Positions 30,108-38,034 of a stretch of 64,000 nucleotides of DNA are shown one piece after another. Source of the DNA: Chloroflexota bacterium (GTDB taxonomy: Bacteria; Chloroflexota; Dormibacteria; Aeolococcales; Aeolococcaceae). Under the pieces are notes generated by a model. That model did not search any database. It had not been told where the DNA came from and worked only from the letters and a program-made list of their open reading frames with translations. A program made the translations under genes and the position numbers. Numbering within the stretch: the stretch's first letter is position 1; each line of letters begins with the position of its first letter. The stretch is from assembly GCA_005880985.1 (NCBI GenBank), contig VBIQ01000007.1:186001-250000 (forward strand), in the 5' to 3' direction.

Positions 30108-30755
30108 GTGACCGCGCTCACCACCGCCGCCCTCCCCCGCCATCGGGTCCGCGCCACCCGCGACTCCGGCCGCAGGACCCGGTCCGCCCTGCTCGACGCC
30201 GCCGCGGAGCTCTTCGGCGAGCACGGGCTCGCCGGTGTCTCCCTGGCCGGCATCGCCGCTCGCGCCGACGCCTTTCCCAGCCAGGTCACCTACTACTTCG
30301 GCAGCAAGGAGGCGCTCTTCGTCGAGGCGGCAAGCCGCGAGGTGCTCCACCTCGCCAGCCGCGTCGAGGCCGCCGGGTCGCGAGCGCGCAGCCACGCCGC
30401 CTACGCCCGGGCCCTGACCCGCGTCGCCCTCGGCTCCCCCGCCATGCTGGCCTTCGCCGAGGCGATGCTGCTCGCCCGGCACCGACCCGAGTTGTCCCCA
30501 CTGGTGACTAGAACTCTCGACCGGCTGCACGCCGAGGGCGCCCGCGCGGTCAGGGCCCGCTGCCGCGAGATGGGCTGGCCGCTGCGAGGCTCGGGGGAGG
30601 ACGTCGCCCGCCACTTCTGGGCGGCCGTGCTGGGCCTGGTCCTCGAGCGCGCCGCCTCGGGTGAGAGCTTCGACGCGCGGGCCGCCCAGGCCGCCATCCT
30701 TGCCACTCTCGGCATCGACCACGCACCGGCGCGCACCGCCTCCAGGAGGACCTGA
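30108..30755 (+). CDS. TetR-family transcriptional regulator
   Basis: 215-residue repressor-type protein. The N-terminal helix-turn-helix runs from RSALLDAAAELFGEHGLAGVSLAGIAARADAFPSQVTYYFGSKEALF, with SQVTYYFGSK as the recognition helix. The C-terminal all-helical part should bind an acyl or hydrophobic ligand. GTG 30108 is preferred over the upstream start at 30054 because a promoter and operator lie between them. The acyl-CoA dehydrogenase follows with one base between stop and start, so the ligand is plausibly an acyl-CoA or a DNA-damage-related signal. Confidence 0.85.
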   Translation: MTALTTAALPRHRVRATRDSGRRTRSALLDAAAELFGEHGLAGVSLAGIAARADAFPSQVTYYFGSKEALFVEAASREVLHLASRVEAAGSRARSHAAYARALTRVALGSPAMLAFAEAMLLARHRPELSPLVTRTLDRLHAEGARAVRARCREMGWPLRGSGEDVARHFWAAVLGLVLERAASGESFDARAAQAAILATLGIDHAPARTASRRT

Positions 30756-30756
30756 C

Positions 30757-32544
30757 GTGCTCACCGTCGACCCCGGCACCCGCCACATCCCGCTGCCCGA
30801 GTCCACCGACTGGTACACGCCCGATGAGCACCTGCGCTGGCTGGCGCGGCGCACCGTCGGCGAGGCGGTCTGGCCGGTGGCCGAGGCGGCGCTGCAGGAT
30901 GCCGGGCGCATCGTGCCGCAGCGGATCGAGCCGCTGGCCGCCATCGCCGACCAGCACCCAGCGGTGCTGCACCAGTACAACCCTCGGGGCGAGCGCGTCG
31001 ACGAGGTCGAGTTCCATCCCGCCTACCACGAGCTGCTCGACACCTGGACCCGGTTCGGCTTCGCCCGGGCAGCGTTTCGCGATGGCTGGCGGGGACTGCC
31101 GGGACGCGCCCCGCGAAGCCTCATCGCCGCGCTCAGCTATCTCTGGCTGCAGGCCGACCAGGCGGTGGCGGGGTGCCCCGGCGGAATGATCGAGGCGATG
31201 GCACGCGCGCTCGAGCGCAACGACCCGACACTGGCAGCACGCTTCGTACCCCGCCTGGCGGACGACACCGGCAACCACCTCACCGCCGCGATGTTCCTCA
31301 CCGAGAAGGCGGGAGGGTCCGACGTCGGCGCCAACGAGACGGTGGCGGTGCGCCAGGACGACGGCACCTGGCGCCTCCACGGCGAGAAGTGGTTCGCCTC
31401 CTGTCCCCAGAGCGACCTCGCGCTGGTGATGGCACGACCCGAGGGAGCCGGCCCGGGCACCCGCGGCCTCGGGCTCTTCCTGATGCCCCGCCACCTGGAG
31501 GACGGCAGCCGCAACGCGGTCGTCATCCACCGCCTCAAGGACAAGTTCGGCACCCGCGGAATGGCCTCTTCCGAGCTGGGACTGCGCGGCGCCTTCGCGT
31601 GGCAGGTGGGAGACATCGAGCGCGGCATGAAGCAGATGCTCGACATGGTCAACCTGACCCGCGTCGGCATCGCCACCGTCACCGCGGCGGTGATGCGCCG
31701 CTGCGCCCATGAATCGCTGGCCCACTGCGCCGAGCGCAGCACCTTCGGCCGGCGGCTCGAGACCCATCCGCTGATGCGCGACACCTTGGCGGAGCTGGTC
31801 GTCGACTCCGTCGCCGGGCTGACCGCCGCGCTCGGGGTCGGAGAGGCGCTCGAACGCGCCGACGCCGGTGAGCCGGGGGCGGAGGGAGTGCTGCGGCTGC
31901 TCACCCCGCTGTTCAAGATGTACGGCTGCGAGCGCGCCCGCATCAGCGCCAGCGAGGCCATGGAGGTGCGCGGCGGCAATGGCGCGATCGAGGACTGGCC
32001 CAACGCCCGCATCCTGCGCGACGTCTACATCCACTCCATCTGGGAAGGGCCGGGCAACATCATGGCGCTGGATGTGCTGCGGGCCATCAGTCGCGGAGCC
32101 GCCCCGGACTGGCTCGCCGATATCGAGCGGCGGGCGGAGGTGGTGATGGCGGACGGGCCGGCGCGGCCACTGGGCGCCGTCGTCCTCGCCGAGCTTCGGC
32201 GGGTCGAGGGGGGCATCGCCGCACTGGCATCCGCGGACGGCGACGCGCAGCAGCTGCCGGTGCGCCGGCTCGCCCGCCGCATGGCCATCCTCGCCACCGG
32301 GGCCCGCCTATCCGAGCAGGCGCGCGAGCACGCCGCCGAGACGGGCAGCGGACGTCTCAGCTGGCTTGCGGCGCGGTATCTCGCGCGCCTCGGAGGCGAG
32401 GACGCGGTCGCCGCCGTCGCCGACGATGTTGCGTGGCTGGAACACGCCGATGCGATATTCCGCGGTGGGCCCGTGCCACTGCAGCTGGGGGAGCGCGCCG
32501 CCGCCGAGGTGGCGCGGGCGCACGAGCTCAGCGTGCCGGCGTGA
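30757..32544 (+). CDS. AidB-like acyl-CoA dehydrogenase
   Basis: 595-residue FAD enzyme of the acyl-CoA dehydrogenase superfamily. The fold is marked by AMFLTEKAGGSDVGANET, WRLHGEKWFASCPQSDLALVMARP, the loop RLKDKFGTRGMASSEL, and the C-terminal MEVRGGNGAIEDWPNARILRDVYIHSIWEGPGNIM. This pattern and length match the AidB/isovaleryl-CoA-dehydrogenase-like group, whose E. coli member is part of the alkylation response, rather than ordinary beta-oxidation enzymes. The start is GTG 30757, with AGGAGG about 8 bases upstream. It is coupled to the TetR gene. Whether it oxidises acyl-CoA or binds DNA is not visible. Confidence 0.82.
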   Translation: MLTVDPGTRHIPLPESTDWYTPDEHLRWLARRTVGEAVWPVAEAALQDAGRIVPQRIEPLAAIADQHPAVLHQYNPRGERVDEVEFHPAYHELLDTWTRFGFARAAFRDGWRGLPGRAPRSLIAALSYLWLQADQAVAGCPGGMIEAMARALERNDPTLAARFVPRLADDTGNHLTAAMFLTEKAGGSDVGANETVAVRQDDGTWRLHGEKWFASCPQSDLALVMARPEGAGPGTRGLGLFLMPRHLEDGSRNAVVIHRLKDKFGTRGMASSELGLRGAFAWQVGDIERGMKQMLDMVNLTRVGIATVTAAVMRRCAHESLAHCAERSTFGRRLETHPLMRDTLAELVVDSVAGLTAALGVGEALERADAGEPGAEGVLRLLTPLFKMYGCERARISASEAMEVRGGNGAIEDWPNARILRDVYIHSIWEGPGNIMALDVLRAISRGAAPDWLADIERRAEVVMADGPARPLGAVVLAELRRVEGGIAALASADGDAQQLPVRRLARRMAILATGARLSEQAREHAAETGSGRLSWLAARYLARLGGEDAVAAVADDVAWLEHADAIFRGGPVPLQLGERAAAEVARAHELSVPA

Positions 32545-32561
32545 GGTTGTGCCGTCGAGGG

Positions 32562-32639
32562 TGGGGTGGCCAGAGGGATTTGAACCCTCGACCTCCAGGG
32601 CCACAACCTGGCACTCTAACCAGCTGAGCTATGGCCACC
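32562..32639 (-). tRNA. tRNA-His (anticodon GTG), CCA encoded
   Basis: The cloverleaf is complete. The acceptor stem pairs GTGGCCA with TGGCCAC, the anticodon stem is CCAGG/CCTGG around the loop TTGTGGC (anticodon GTG), and the T-arm is GAGGG-TTCAAAT-CCCTC. An extra G at position -1 opposite C73 is present, as expected for tRNA-His. The 3' CCA is encoded (32564-32562). It converges on the acyl-CoA dehydrogenase gene. Confidence 0.95.
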
Positions 32640-32651
32640 CCGAGGGCGCCG

Positions 32652-32657
32652 ATTATA
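32652..32657 (-). promoter_or_regulatory. -10 element TATAAT of tRNA-His
   Basis: Consensus TATAAT on the minus strand ends 12 bases before the tRNA 5' end, in the 89-base region between the divergent tRNA genes. No good -35 is seen at 17 bases. Confidence 0.6.
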
Positions 32658-32713
32658 TGGGTGCGCCCCCGAACGGCCCGGCTGGTGGAGGGGTCCTGAG
32701 GCTGTGCCGGCCG

Positions 32714-32719
32714 TACACT
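32714..32719 (+). promoter_or_regulatory. -10 element TACACT of tRNA-Arg
   Basis: TACACT, in the string GGCCGTACACT also found at 2662-2672, ends 9 bases before the tRNA-Arg 5' end, a normal distance for a processed tRNA start. Confidence 0.5.
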
Positions 32720-32728
32720 GCGGCCCGA

Positions 32729-32802
32729 GCCCCCTTAGCTCAGCGGGATAGAGCAGCCGCCTTCTAAGCGGCCGGTCGCAGGTTCGAGTCCTGCAGGGGG
32801 CG
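32729..32802 (+). tRNA. tRNA-Arg (anticodon TCT)
   Basis: 74-base cloverleaf: acceptor GCCCCCT/AGGGGGC, D-arm GCTC...GAGC, anticodon stem GCCGC/GCGGC with loop CTTCTAA (anticodon TCT, reads AGA/AGG), T-arm GCAGG-TTCGAGT-CCTGC, discriminator G. No encoded CCA, unlike the neighbouring tRNA-His. AGA/AGG are rare in GC-rich genomes. Confidence 0.95.
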
Positions 32803-32848
32803 CACCGAGCACGGGCAACTTACCGGCATCCGGAGACTGCCGCGATAA

Positions 32849-33382
32849 TCAAGGGGTTGGCGCCGCCGATGCCTGCGCGGCCGGGGCCGACGCTGCTGCA
32901 CCGCCACCTCCGGAGGGGGTGAAGCCGCAGTGAGACTGGACGTAGCTGTCTATGTGTTGACGCTCGGTGCTGACACTGGGTGCCTGTGCGAGGATCTTCT
33001 GCAACTGACTCAGAGACGTCGCTGCCTGGATCTGGGAATTCACGCTGTCAAAGACTGTCCGGAACTTGTGGAGGTCGGCGGCGATGTCAGCGGGTGCCTC
33101 TCCGTCGAGCGTGTCGAGGGCTGCCGTTCCCGCACCCACGCCACTCTTGACCTGGTCGAGGGTGGCGGTGGAGCCAAGCCCATTGAGCCTCGCGGTTGCG
33201 TCAGAGGAGCTCTTCGCGTCGCTGCAGAAGGCAGATCCGGGACCGACGCTCGAAGAGGACAACGACGACGACGCGGACGAGCCCCCGCCGCTGCTCGACG
33301 AGGACGACGATCCGCAGGCGGCGAGCAGGACGCCGATCACCACCAGGAAAGAGCCGAGACGCCACACACACCGCTCAGTCAT
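32849..33382 (-). CDS. Lipoprotein, unknown function
   Basis: 177-residue exported lipoprotein. A short hydrophobic signal ends in the lipobox LLAAC, with Cys23 as the lipidated residue, and is followed by a Ser/Gly-rich linker of about 25 residues. The rest is mostly helical (GLGSTATLDQVKSGVGAG...ADIAADLHKFRTVFDSVNSQIQAATS) with two further Cys that could form a disulfide, and an Ala/Pro-rich end. GGGAG lies 5 bases before the ATG. No family recognised. It is divergent from the KdpD-like kinase gene across 289 bases, in which I see nothing definite beyond possible promoters. Confidence 0.75.
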   Translation of the reverse strand: MTERCVWRLGSFLVVIGVLLAACGSSSSSSSGGGSSASSSLSSSSVGPGSAFCSDAKSSSDATARLNGLGSTATLDQVKSGVGAGTAALDTLDGEAPADIAADLHKFRTVFDSVNSQIQAATSLSQLQKILAQAPSVSTERQHIDSYVQSHCGFTPSGGGGAAASAPAAQASAAPTP

Positions 33383-33671
33383 CTCGTCTCCCTACGCCTC
33401 TGTGAGGGCTGAGCCAGGCTACACGACGAGGCTGCGGAACGCCACCACGCCCCGGAAGCAACACCCTCTACCCAATTCCTCCGACCCCCCTTCACTGAGC
33501 GGGGCGTCGCTTCCGTGAGATCGCCGGGGGAGGAGGGCACGCTGCCGGTCACCCGGAGACGGCGCTCTTGGTGCGCTCGCGGGCGTTGCCCACGCTTGTC
33601 TACTCTCTCAGGGGCGCACCAGCAGGCACACGTCACCGCCACGCTGTGACCGCCGCTGGTACAACCGAGGG

Positions 33672-34814
33672 GTGAACGGTCGACTTCGGCGGCTCGGCAG
33701 GCTCGCCCCCCTGGCGGCTGTCGTCGCCGGCCCGGTCGCTCTCACCGGGGTGCTTCTCGCCGCCAATCCTGGCAACCCGCAGAACTACGTGTACCTGTAC
33801 CTCGGGGTCGTCGCCGTCCTTGGTCTCGGCAGTGGCCTGGGCGCCGCGCTGGTGGCGGCCGGGCTCAGCTTTCTGCTCGTCGACTACCTCTTCGTCGCCC
33901 CGGTGCACACGTTCCGGATCGCCGACTCCACCGACCTGGTCAACCTGTGCGTCTTCTTCGGAGCCGCGGGCCTGGTGGGAACCGTCGGGTCGCGGCGACT
34001 GGCGGCGCAGCGGCGCGCCGAGGCGCTGGCCCAGGAGCTGCAGGCCGCGAACATCGAATTGGCGCGGCTCGCGGAGACGGAGCGCCAGGTTCGCGTCCTC
34101 GAGCAGAGCGACCGGCTGCGGCGCGAGGTGCTCGCGGAGGTCTCACATGAGCTTCGCACCCCCCTCGCCAGCATCCTCACCGGAAGCACGAGCATCCTTC
34201 GCCGGACCTCTCTCCCTGACGACCTCCGCGGCGACGTCGACTCCCTCGCCACCGCGGCGCGGCGCCTCAACCGTCTGGTGTCGGACATCCTCGACATCAC
34301 CCGGATCGAGGGCGGCGTGCTGGAGCTGCGTCCCGTCGACGTGGACCTCCGCGACGCGATCGATGCCGCCGTGCTTCGGTTGCGCCGCAAGAGTCCCGAG
34401 CGCGAGGTGATCGTGAGCGTGCCGGCCCAGACTCCGGAGGTGCTGGCTGACTGGGATCGCCTGGGACAGGTGCTCGACAACCTGCTCGACAACGCCGATC
34501 GGGTGGCGCCACCAGAGAGCCCCGTCCTGGTCGAGGCTCGTCGCACCGACGGGGGCGACGTTGTGGTTGCGGTCAGCGACCACGGGCCTGGGGTGCCCGC
34601 GGAGATCCGCGACCGCGTCTTCGATCGCTTCGTTACCGGCGGTGCGGGACGCGACGAGCCGGCACGCGGCATCGGCCTGGGACTGCCCATCGTCCGCGGT
34701 CTGGTTGCCGCCCAGGGAGGCCGGGTCTGGCTCGAGGATCCCGCCGACGGAGCCGGCGCCCGCTTCGTGTTCAGCCTGCCCACTGCGGCTGCCGGCGGCG
34801 AGGCAAGCGGGTGA
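33672..34814 (+). CDS. kdpD: KdpD-like sensor histidine kinase (short form)
   Basis: 380-residue kinase. Residues about 8-115 hold the four-helix DUF4118 module that is the membrane part of KdpD (the FLLVDYLFVAPVHTFRI loop is typical), followed by a coiled coil. The HisKA domain has SHELRTPLASIL with His159 as phosphoacceptor, and the ATPase domain has LDNLLDNADR, DHGPGVP and IGLGLPIVRGL. It lacks the N-terminal KdpD and Usp domains of full KdpD proteins, so the signal input is the membrane module alone. It overlaps the response-regulator gene by four bases (GTGA). The regulated target is probably the KimA permease just downstream. GTG start. Confidence 0.85.
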   Translation: MNGRLRRLGRLAPLAAVVAGPVALTGVLLAANPGNPQNYVYLYLGVVAVLGLGSGLGAALVAAGLSFLLVDYLFVAPVHTFRIADSTDLVNLCVFFGAAGLVGTVGSRRLAAQRRAEALAQELQAANIELARLAETERQVRVLEQSDRLRREVLAEVSHELRTPLASILTGSTSILRRTSLPDDLRGDVDSLATAARRLNRLVSDILDITRIEGGVLELRPVDVDLRDAIDAAVLRLRRKSPEREVIVSVPAQTPEVLADWDRLGQVLDNLLDNADRVAPPESPVLVEARRTDGGDVVVAVSDHGPGVPAEIRDRVFDRFVTGGAGRDEPARGIGLGLPIVRGLVAAQGGRVWLEDPADGAGARFVFSLPTAAAGGEASG

Positions 34815-35521
34815 GCGAGGGCGACCGCATCCTGCTGGTGGAGGACGACCGGAGCCTGCGCGAAGTCATCCTGGGGGCGCTGCACCAGAGCGGATTCCAG
34901 GCCGATGCCGTGCCCGACGGCATCCAGGCTGCCCAGCGCCTCCGCGCCGAGGAGTTCGGCCTGGTTCTTCTCGATCTGGGTCTTCCATTCGTCAACGGAT
35001 GGCAGATCCTGCACACCCTCGAGGGACGCCGGCTGCCCTCGGTGATCGTCATCTCCGCCCGCGGCGAGGAGGGCGACAAGGTGCGCGCCCTCGACATGGG
35101 CGCCGACGATTACCTCACCAAACCCTTCGGCGCTGACGAGCTGCTGGCGCGCGTCCGCGCCGTGCTGCGCCGGGCGCATCCCCCAACCAGTGCGGACCAC
35201 GTGGTGCAGTGCGGCGACGTCGTTGTTGATCTGGGTTCGCGCGCTGTCTCCCGCCAGGGACGCGAGGTTCGGTTGAGCCCCACCGAATGGGCGCTGCTGG
35301 CGGTCCTAGCGGAGCACGCCGGGACCGTGCTCGACCATCGCACCCTGCTGGCTCGAGTGTGGGGGCCGGAGTACGTCGGTGATCGGAACTACCTGCGCAC
35401 CTTCGTCCAACGACTCCGGCGCGCCCTGGAAGCCGACCCCGCAAACCCTGAGGTGATCGTCACGGTGGGACGTCAGGGCTACCGCTTCGGTCCCATGCCC
35501 CACCATCCGCAGCACCGCTGA
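34811..35521 (+). CDS. kdpE: KdpE/OmpR-family response regulator
   Basis: 236-residue regulator. The receiver domain has the acidic pair EDD near the start, the phosphoacceptor Asp55 in LLDLGLPF and the conserved Lys in DDYLTKPF. The C-terminal OmpR/PhoB winged helix contains LSPTEWALLAVLAEHAGTVLDHRTLL and ends in the wing YLRTFVQRLRRAL...GQGYRF-type sequence. The start is the GTG that overlaps the kinase stop. Partner of the kinase upstream. KdpE-type is based on similarity of the pair and on the K+ permease next door. Confidence 0.88.
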   Translation: MSEGDRILLVEDDRSLREVILGALHQSGFQADAVPDGIQAAQRLRAEEFGLVLLDLGLPFVNGWQILHTLEGRRLPSVIVISARGEEGDKVRALDMGADDYLTKPFGADELLARVRAVLRRAHPPTSADHVVQCGDVVVDLGSRAVSRQGREVRLSPTEWALLAVLAEHAGTVLDHRTLLARVWGPEYVGDRNYLRTFVQRLRRALEADPANPEVIVTVGRQGYRFGPMPHHPQHR

Positions 35522-35568
35522 GGCGTCGTTGATCGATCGTTGACGGTTGGCGAAGCACGCTGGTAGCG

Positions 35569-35856
35569 ATGGCAAGCCGACCGAGAGTGCACGCGCCGAT
35601 CGGACAGGTGGTCACCACCCCTGATGGCCGCCGCCTCGGTCGGGTGATCGCGATCATCCACCACGGAGCGGGGGCCGACGTTCTCGTCGAAGACAGGCGC
35701 TGGCTCCGACACCGGTCGCTTCGCATCTCTGGCGATCAGCTGAGCCGCGGCCCCGAGCACACCTTGGTGTGCCACGCCGCCCCGATCGCTGGCGGCGGGG
35801 ATGCGGGCAGCCTCCGCGAGTCAACCGCCGCCCGGAGGGCGCAGCAGGGTGGCTGA
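35569..35856 (+). CDS. Small PRC-barrel-like protein
   Basis: 95-residue protein. Residues 10-60 resemble a PRC-barrel strand set: IGQVVTTPDGRRLGRVIAII, ADVLVEDRRWLRHRSLRISGDQL. The remainder is disordered. It lies between the response regulator and the KimA gene and its last eight bases overlap the KimA start. This suggests cotranslation, so it may be an accessory of the permease. It is not certain that the ATG is used: TTGACG at 35540 with TAGCGA 18 bases on would put the -10 box across this ATG. Confidence 0.5.
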   Translation: MASRPRVHAPIGQVVTTPDGRRLGRVIAIIHHGAGADVLVEDRRWLRHRSLRISGDQLSRGPEHTLVCHAAPIAGGGDAGSLRESTAARRAQQGG

Positions 35857-38011
35857 GGAGGCAGCCGACCACGGCCAGGCCACCGTGAGCCTGAGCGAGG
35901 AGGAGCGGCGGGCGCTGCTGCAGGCGGGACGTGCGTGGGCAGCCCCCTCGCGGAGCGCAGCTCACACGCCGTGGCGTGTCGACGAGGATCTCGACCTCCA
36001 GGAGCGGCGCGGGGCGCTGCCCGGCGACAAGTACGTCAGGGTGGGACGCCTTCGCCGAGAAGGCCTGGAGAAGGTGTCGCCGGGCGTGTTGCAGGCGACC
36101 AAGCGCGCCAGCGAACCGAGCACCGGGTTGGGTCGCGCCGCCACGCTGTTGCGCCGCGTGGTGCTGGGCAGGCCGCTGGCTTCCACCCAGCTGGCTCACG
36201 AGCGGCTGTCCAAGCCCAAGGCGCTGGCCATCCTCTCCTCCGACCCGCTCTCGTCGGTGGCGTACGGACCGGAGGCGATCCTGATCGTCCTGGTCGGCGC
36301 CGGCAGCGTCGCCTACAGCGCGCTGATCCCCATCACCCTGGTCATCGTCAGCCTCCTGGCGGCGCTCGTGCTCAGCTACCGGCAGCTGATCAAGGCCTAT
36401 CCCAACGCCGGCGGCTCCTACATCGTCGCCAAGGAGAACCTCGGCCCCGCCTATGGCCTGATCGCTGGAGCATCGCTGGTGACCGACTACATCCTCACCG
36501 TCTCGGTCTCGGTGGCGAGCGGCGTGGCGGCCATCGTCAGCGCCTATCCCCAGATGGCAGGCTACACGGTTCAGGCGTGCGTCGCCATCATCGTCATCAT
36601 CACCGTCGCCAACCTGCGCGGCATCCGCGAGTCGGCGAGCCTGTTTGCGCTGCCGACATACGTCTTCGTCGGCAGCATGTTCGTGATGATCGTCACCATC
36701 TTCGTCAAGCTCGCCAGCGGCTCCCCGCACGCCGCCTCGCCACCGCCGGTCCACGTGACCGAGAGCCTGGGCGTCCTGCTCGTGCTCAAGGCGTTCTCAT
36801 CCGGCTGTGCCTCGCTCACCGGCGTCGAGGCGATGAGCAACAGCGTGAGCGCCTTCAAGCCGGTGGAGTGGCGCAACGCGCGCACCACGTTGACCACCAT
36901 GGCCTTCCTGGACGGGGGGATGTTGCTGGGTGTCTCCATCACCGCGCACCTGCTCAACCTGGGCATCAAGGACAACGAGACGCTGCTTTCGCAGCTGGCC
37001 ACGTATGCCTTCGGCCGCGGTGGCGCCTATCAGGTTGTGCAGTACTCGACCTTCCTCATCCTGGTGCTGGCGGCGAACACCTCGTTCACCGGTTTCCCCC
37101 GTCTCTTCTACTTCATGGCGCGCGATGGATACGCCCCGCGCCTGTTCACCCGCCTCGGCGACCGGCTCGCCTACAGCAACGGGATCATCATCCTCGGCGT
37201 CCTCGCCTCGGTGCTGGTCGCGGTCTTCCACGGCGAGACCAACTCCCTGCTCCCTCTCTACACCATCGGCGTCTTCGTCGCCTTCACCATGGCGCAGGCC
37301 GGAATGGTGGTCCGATGGCGCCGCCTGCGCGGGCCCGGCTGGCGCCATGGGCTGGTCATCAACGCCGTGGGCATGGTGATGACGGGAGTCGTCTTCGTCA
37401 TCACCGCCGAGGAGAAGTTCACGGCCGGAGCCTGGATCGTCCTGGTCGTCATCCCCATCCTGGTGCTCGTCTTCCGTGCCATCCACGAGCACTATGGCGA
37501 ACTCGACGGCCTGACGGCGACCGAGACGCCGACCTCTCCGGCCGGCATCAACGCGGTCTGCATCGTCCCCATCGCCGACCTCAACGCCGTCGCCCTGCAG
37601 AGCCTCGCCTTCGCCCGCACCATGAGTGAGAACGTCGTCGCCGTGCACGTGGTCTACGAGGGCGAGGACAACGAGGAGAGGATCGCCCGCCTGAGGGCGA
37701 AGTGGGAGGCATGGGGCAACCACGTTCCCCTGGAGATCATCGAATCACCCTACCGCTCACTGGTGCAGCCGCTGCTGCGATTCATCAACGTCGTCGACCG
37801 GCAGACCGATGACGCGACCCTGGTGGTGGTCCTTCCCGAGATGGTGGCCACCCGGTGGTGGCACCAGCTGTTGCACAACCAGACCGCGCTGCGGCTGAAG
37901 GCGGCCTTGCTCTTCCGTCCTGGCACCGTGGTGGTCAACGTCCCCTACCACCTGCGCCGGACCCGCCGTCTGATGCGGCTGCGCCGTGGCATCGAGGCCG
38001 ACGAGCTCTGA
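35849..38011 (+). CDS. kimA: KimA-type K+ uptake permease, second copy, with N-terminal extension
   Basis: 720-residue APC-type permease closely resembling KimA (YdaO), a K+/H+ symporter inhibited by c-di-AMP in Bacillus. Family marks are KALAILSSDPLSSVAYGPE (K124 on; the Asp and Tyr match the KimA ion-site segment), AYPNAGGSYIVAKENLGPAYGLIAG, DYILTVSVS, SSGCASLTGVEAMSN and GDRLAYSNGII. The cytosolic USP-like C-terminal domain begins at CIVPIADLNA. About 123 residues precede the first family motif, versus roughly 30 in Bacillus KimA, giving a charged cytosolic extension. GTG 35849 has GGAGG about 10 bases upstream and overlaps the PRC-barrel ORF by eight bases. It follows kdpD/kdpE-like genes. 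Confidence 0.88.
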   Translation: MAEEAADHGQATVSLSEEERRALLQAGRAWAAPSRSAAHTPWRVDEDLDLQERRGALPGDKYVRVGRLRREGLEKVSPGVLQATKRASEPSTGLGRAATLLRRVVLGRPLASTQLAHERLSKPKALAILSSDPLSSVAYGPEAILIVLVGAGSVAYSALIPITLVIVSLLAALVLSYRQLIKAYPNAGGSYIVAKENLGPAYGLIAGASLVTDYILTVSVSVASGVAAIVSAYPQMAGYTVQACVAIIVIITVANLRGIRESASLFALPTYVFVGSMFVMIVTIFVKLASGSPHAASPPPVHVTESLGVLLVLKAFSSGCASLTGVEAMSNSVSAFKPVEWRNARTTLTTMAFLDGGMLLGVSITAHLLNLGIKDNETLLSQLATYAFGRGGAYQVVQYSTFLILVLAANTSFTGFPRLFYFMARDGYAPRLFTRLGDRLAYSNGIIILGVLASVLVAVFHGETNSLLPLYTIGVFVAFTMAQAGMVVRWRRLRGPGWRHGLVINAVGMVMTGVVFVITAEEKFTAGAWIVLVVIPILVLVFRAIHEHYGELDGLTATETPTSPAGINAVCIVPIADLNAVALQSLAFARTMSENVVAVHVVYEGEDNEERIARLRAKWEAWGNHVPLEIIESPYRSLVQPLLRFINVVDRQTDDATLVVVLPEMVATRWWHQLLHNQTALRLKAALLFRPGTVVVNVPYHLRRTRRLMRLRRGIEADEL

Positions 38012-38034
38012 GCCGGCGACGGAGCGCCGAACGG

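Noticed and set aside
35522-35848. c-di-AMP (ydaO) riboswitch upstream of the KimA gene
   Set aside because: The KimA start lies inside a coding ORF and only 47 bases separate that ORF from the response regulator; none of the riboswitch's conserved elements can be placed there.
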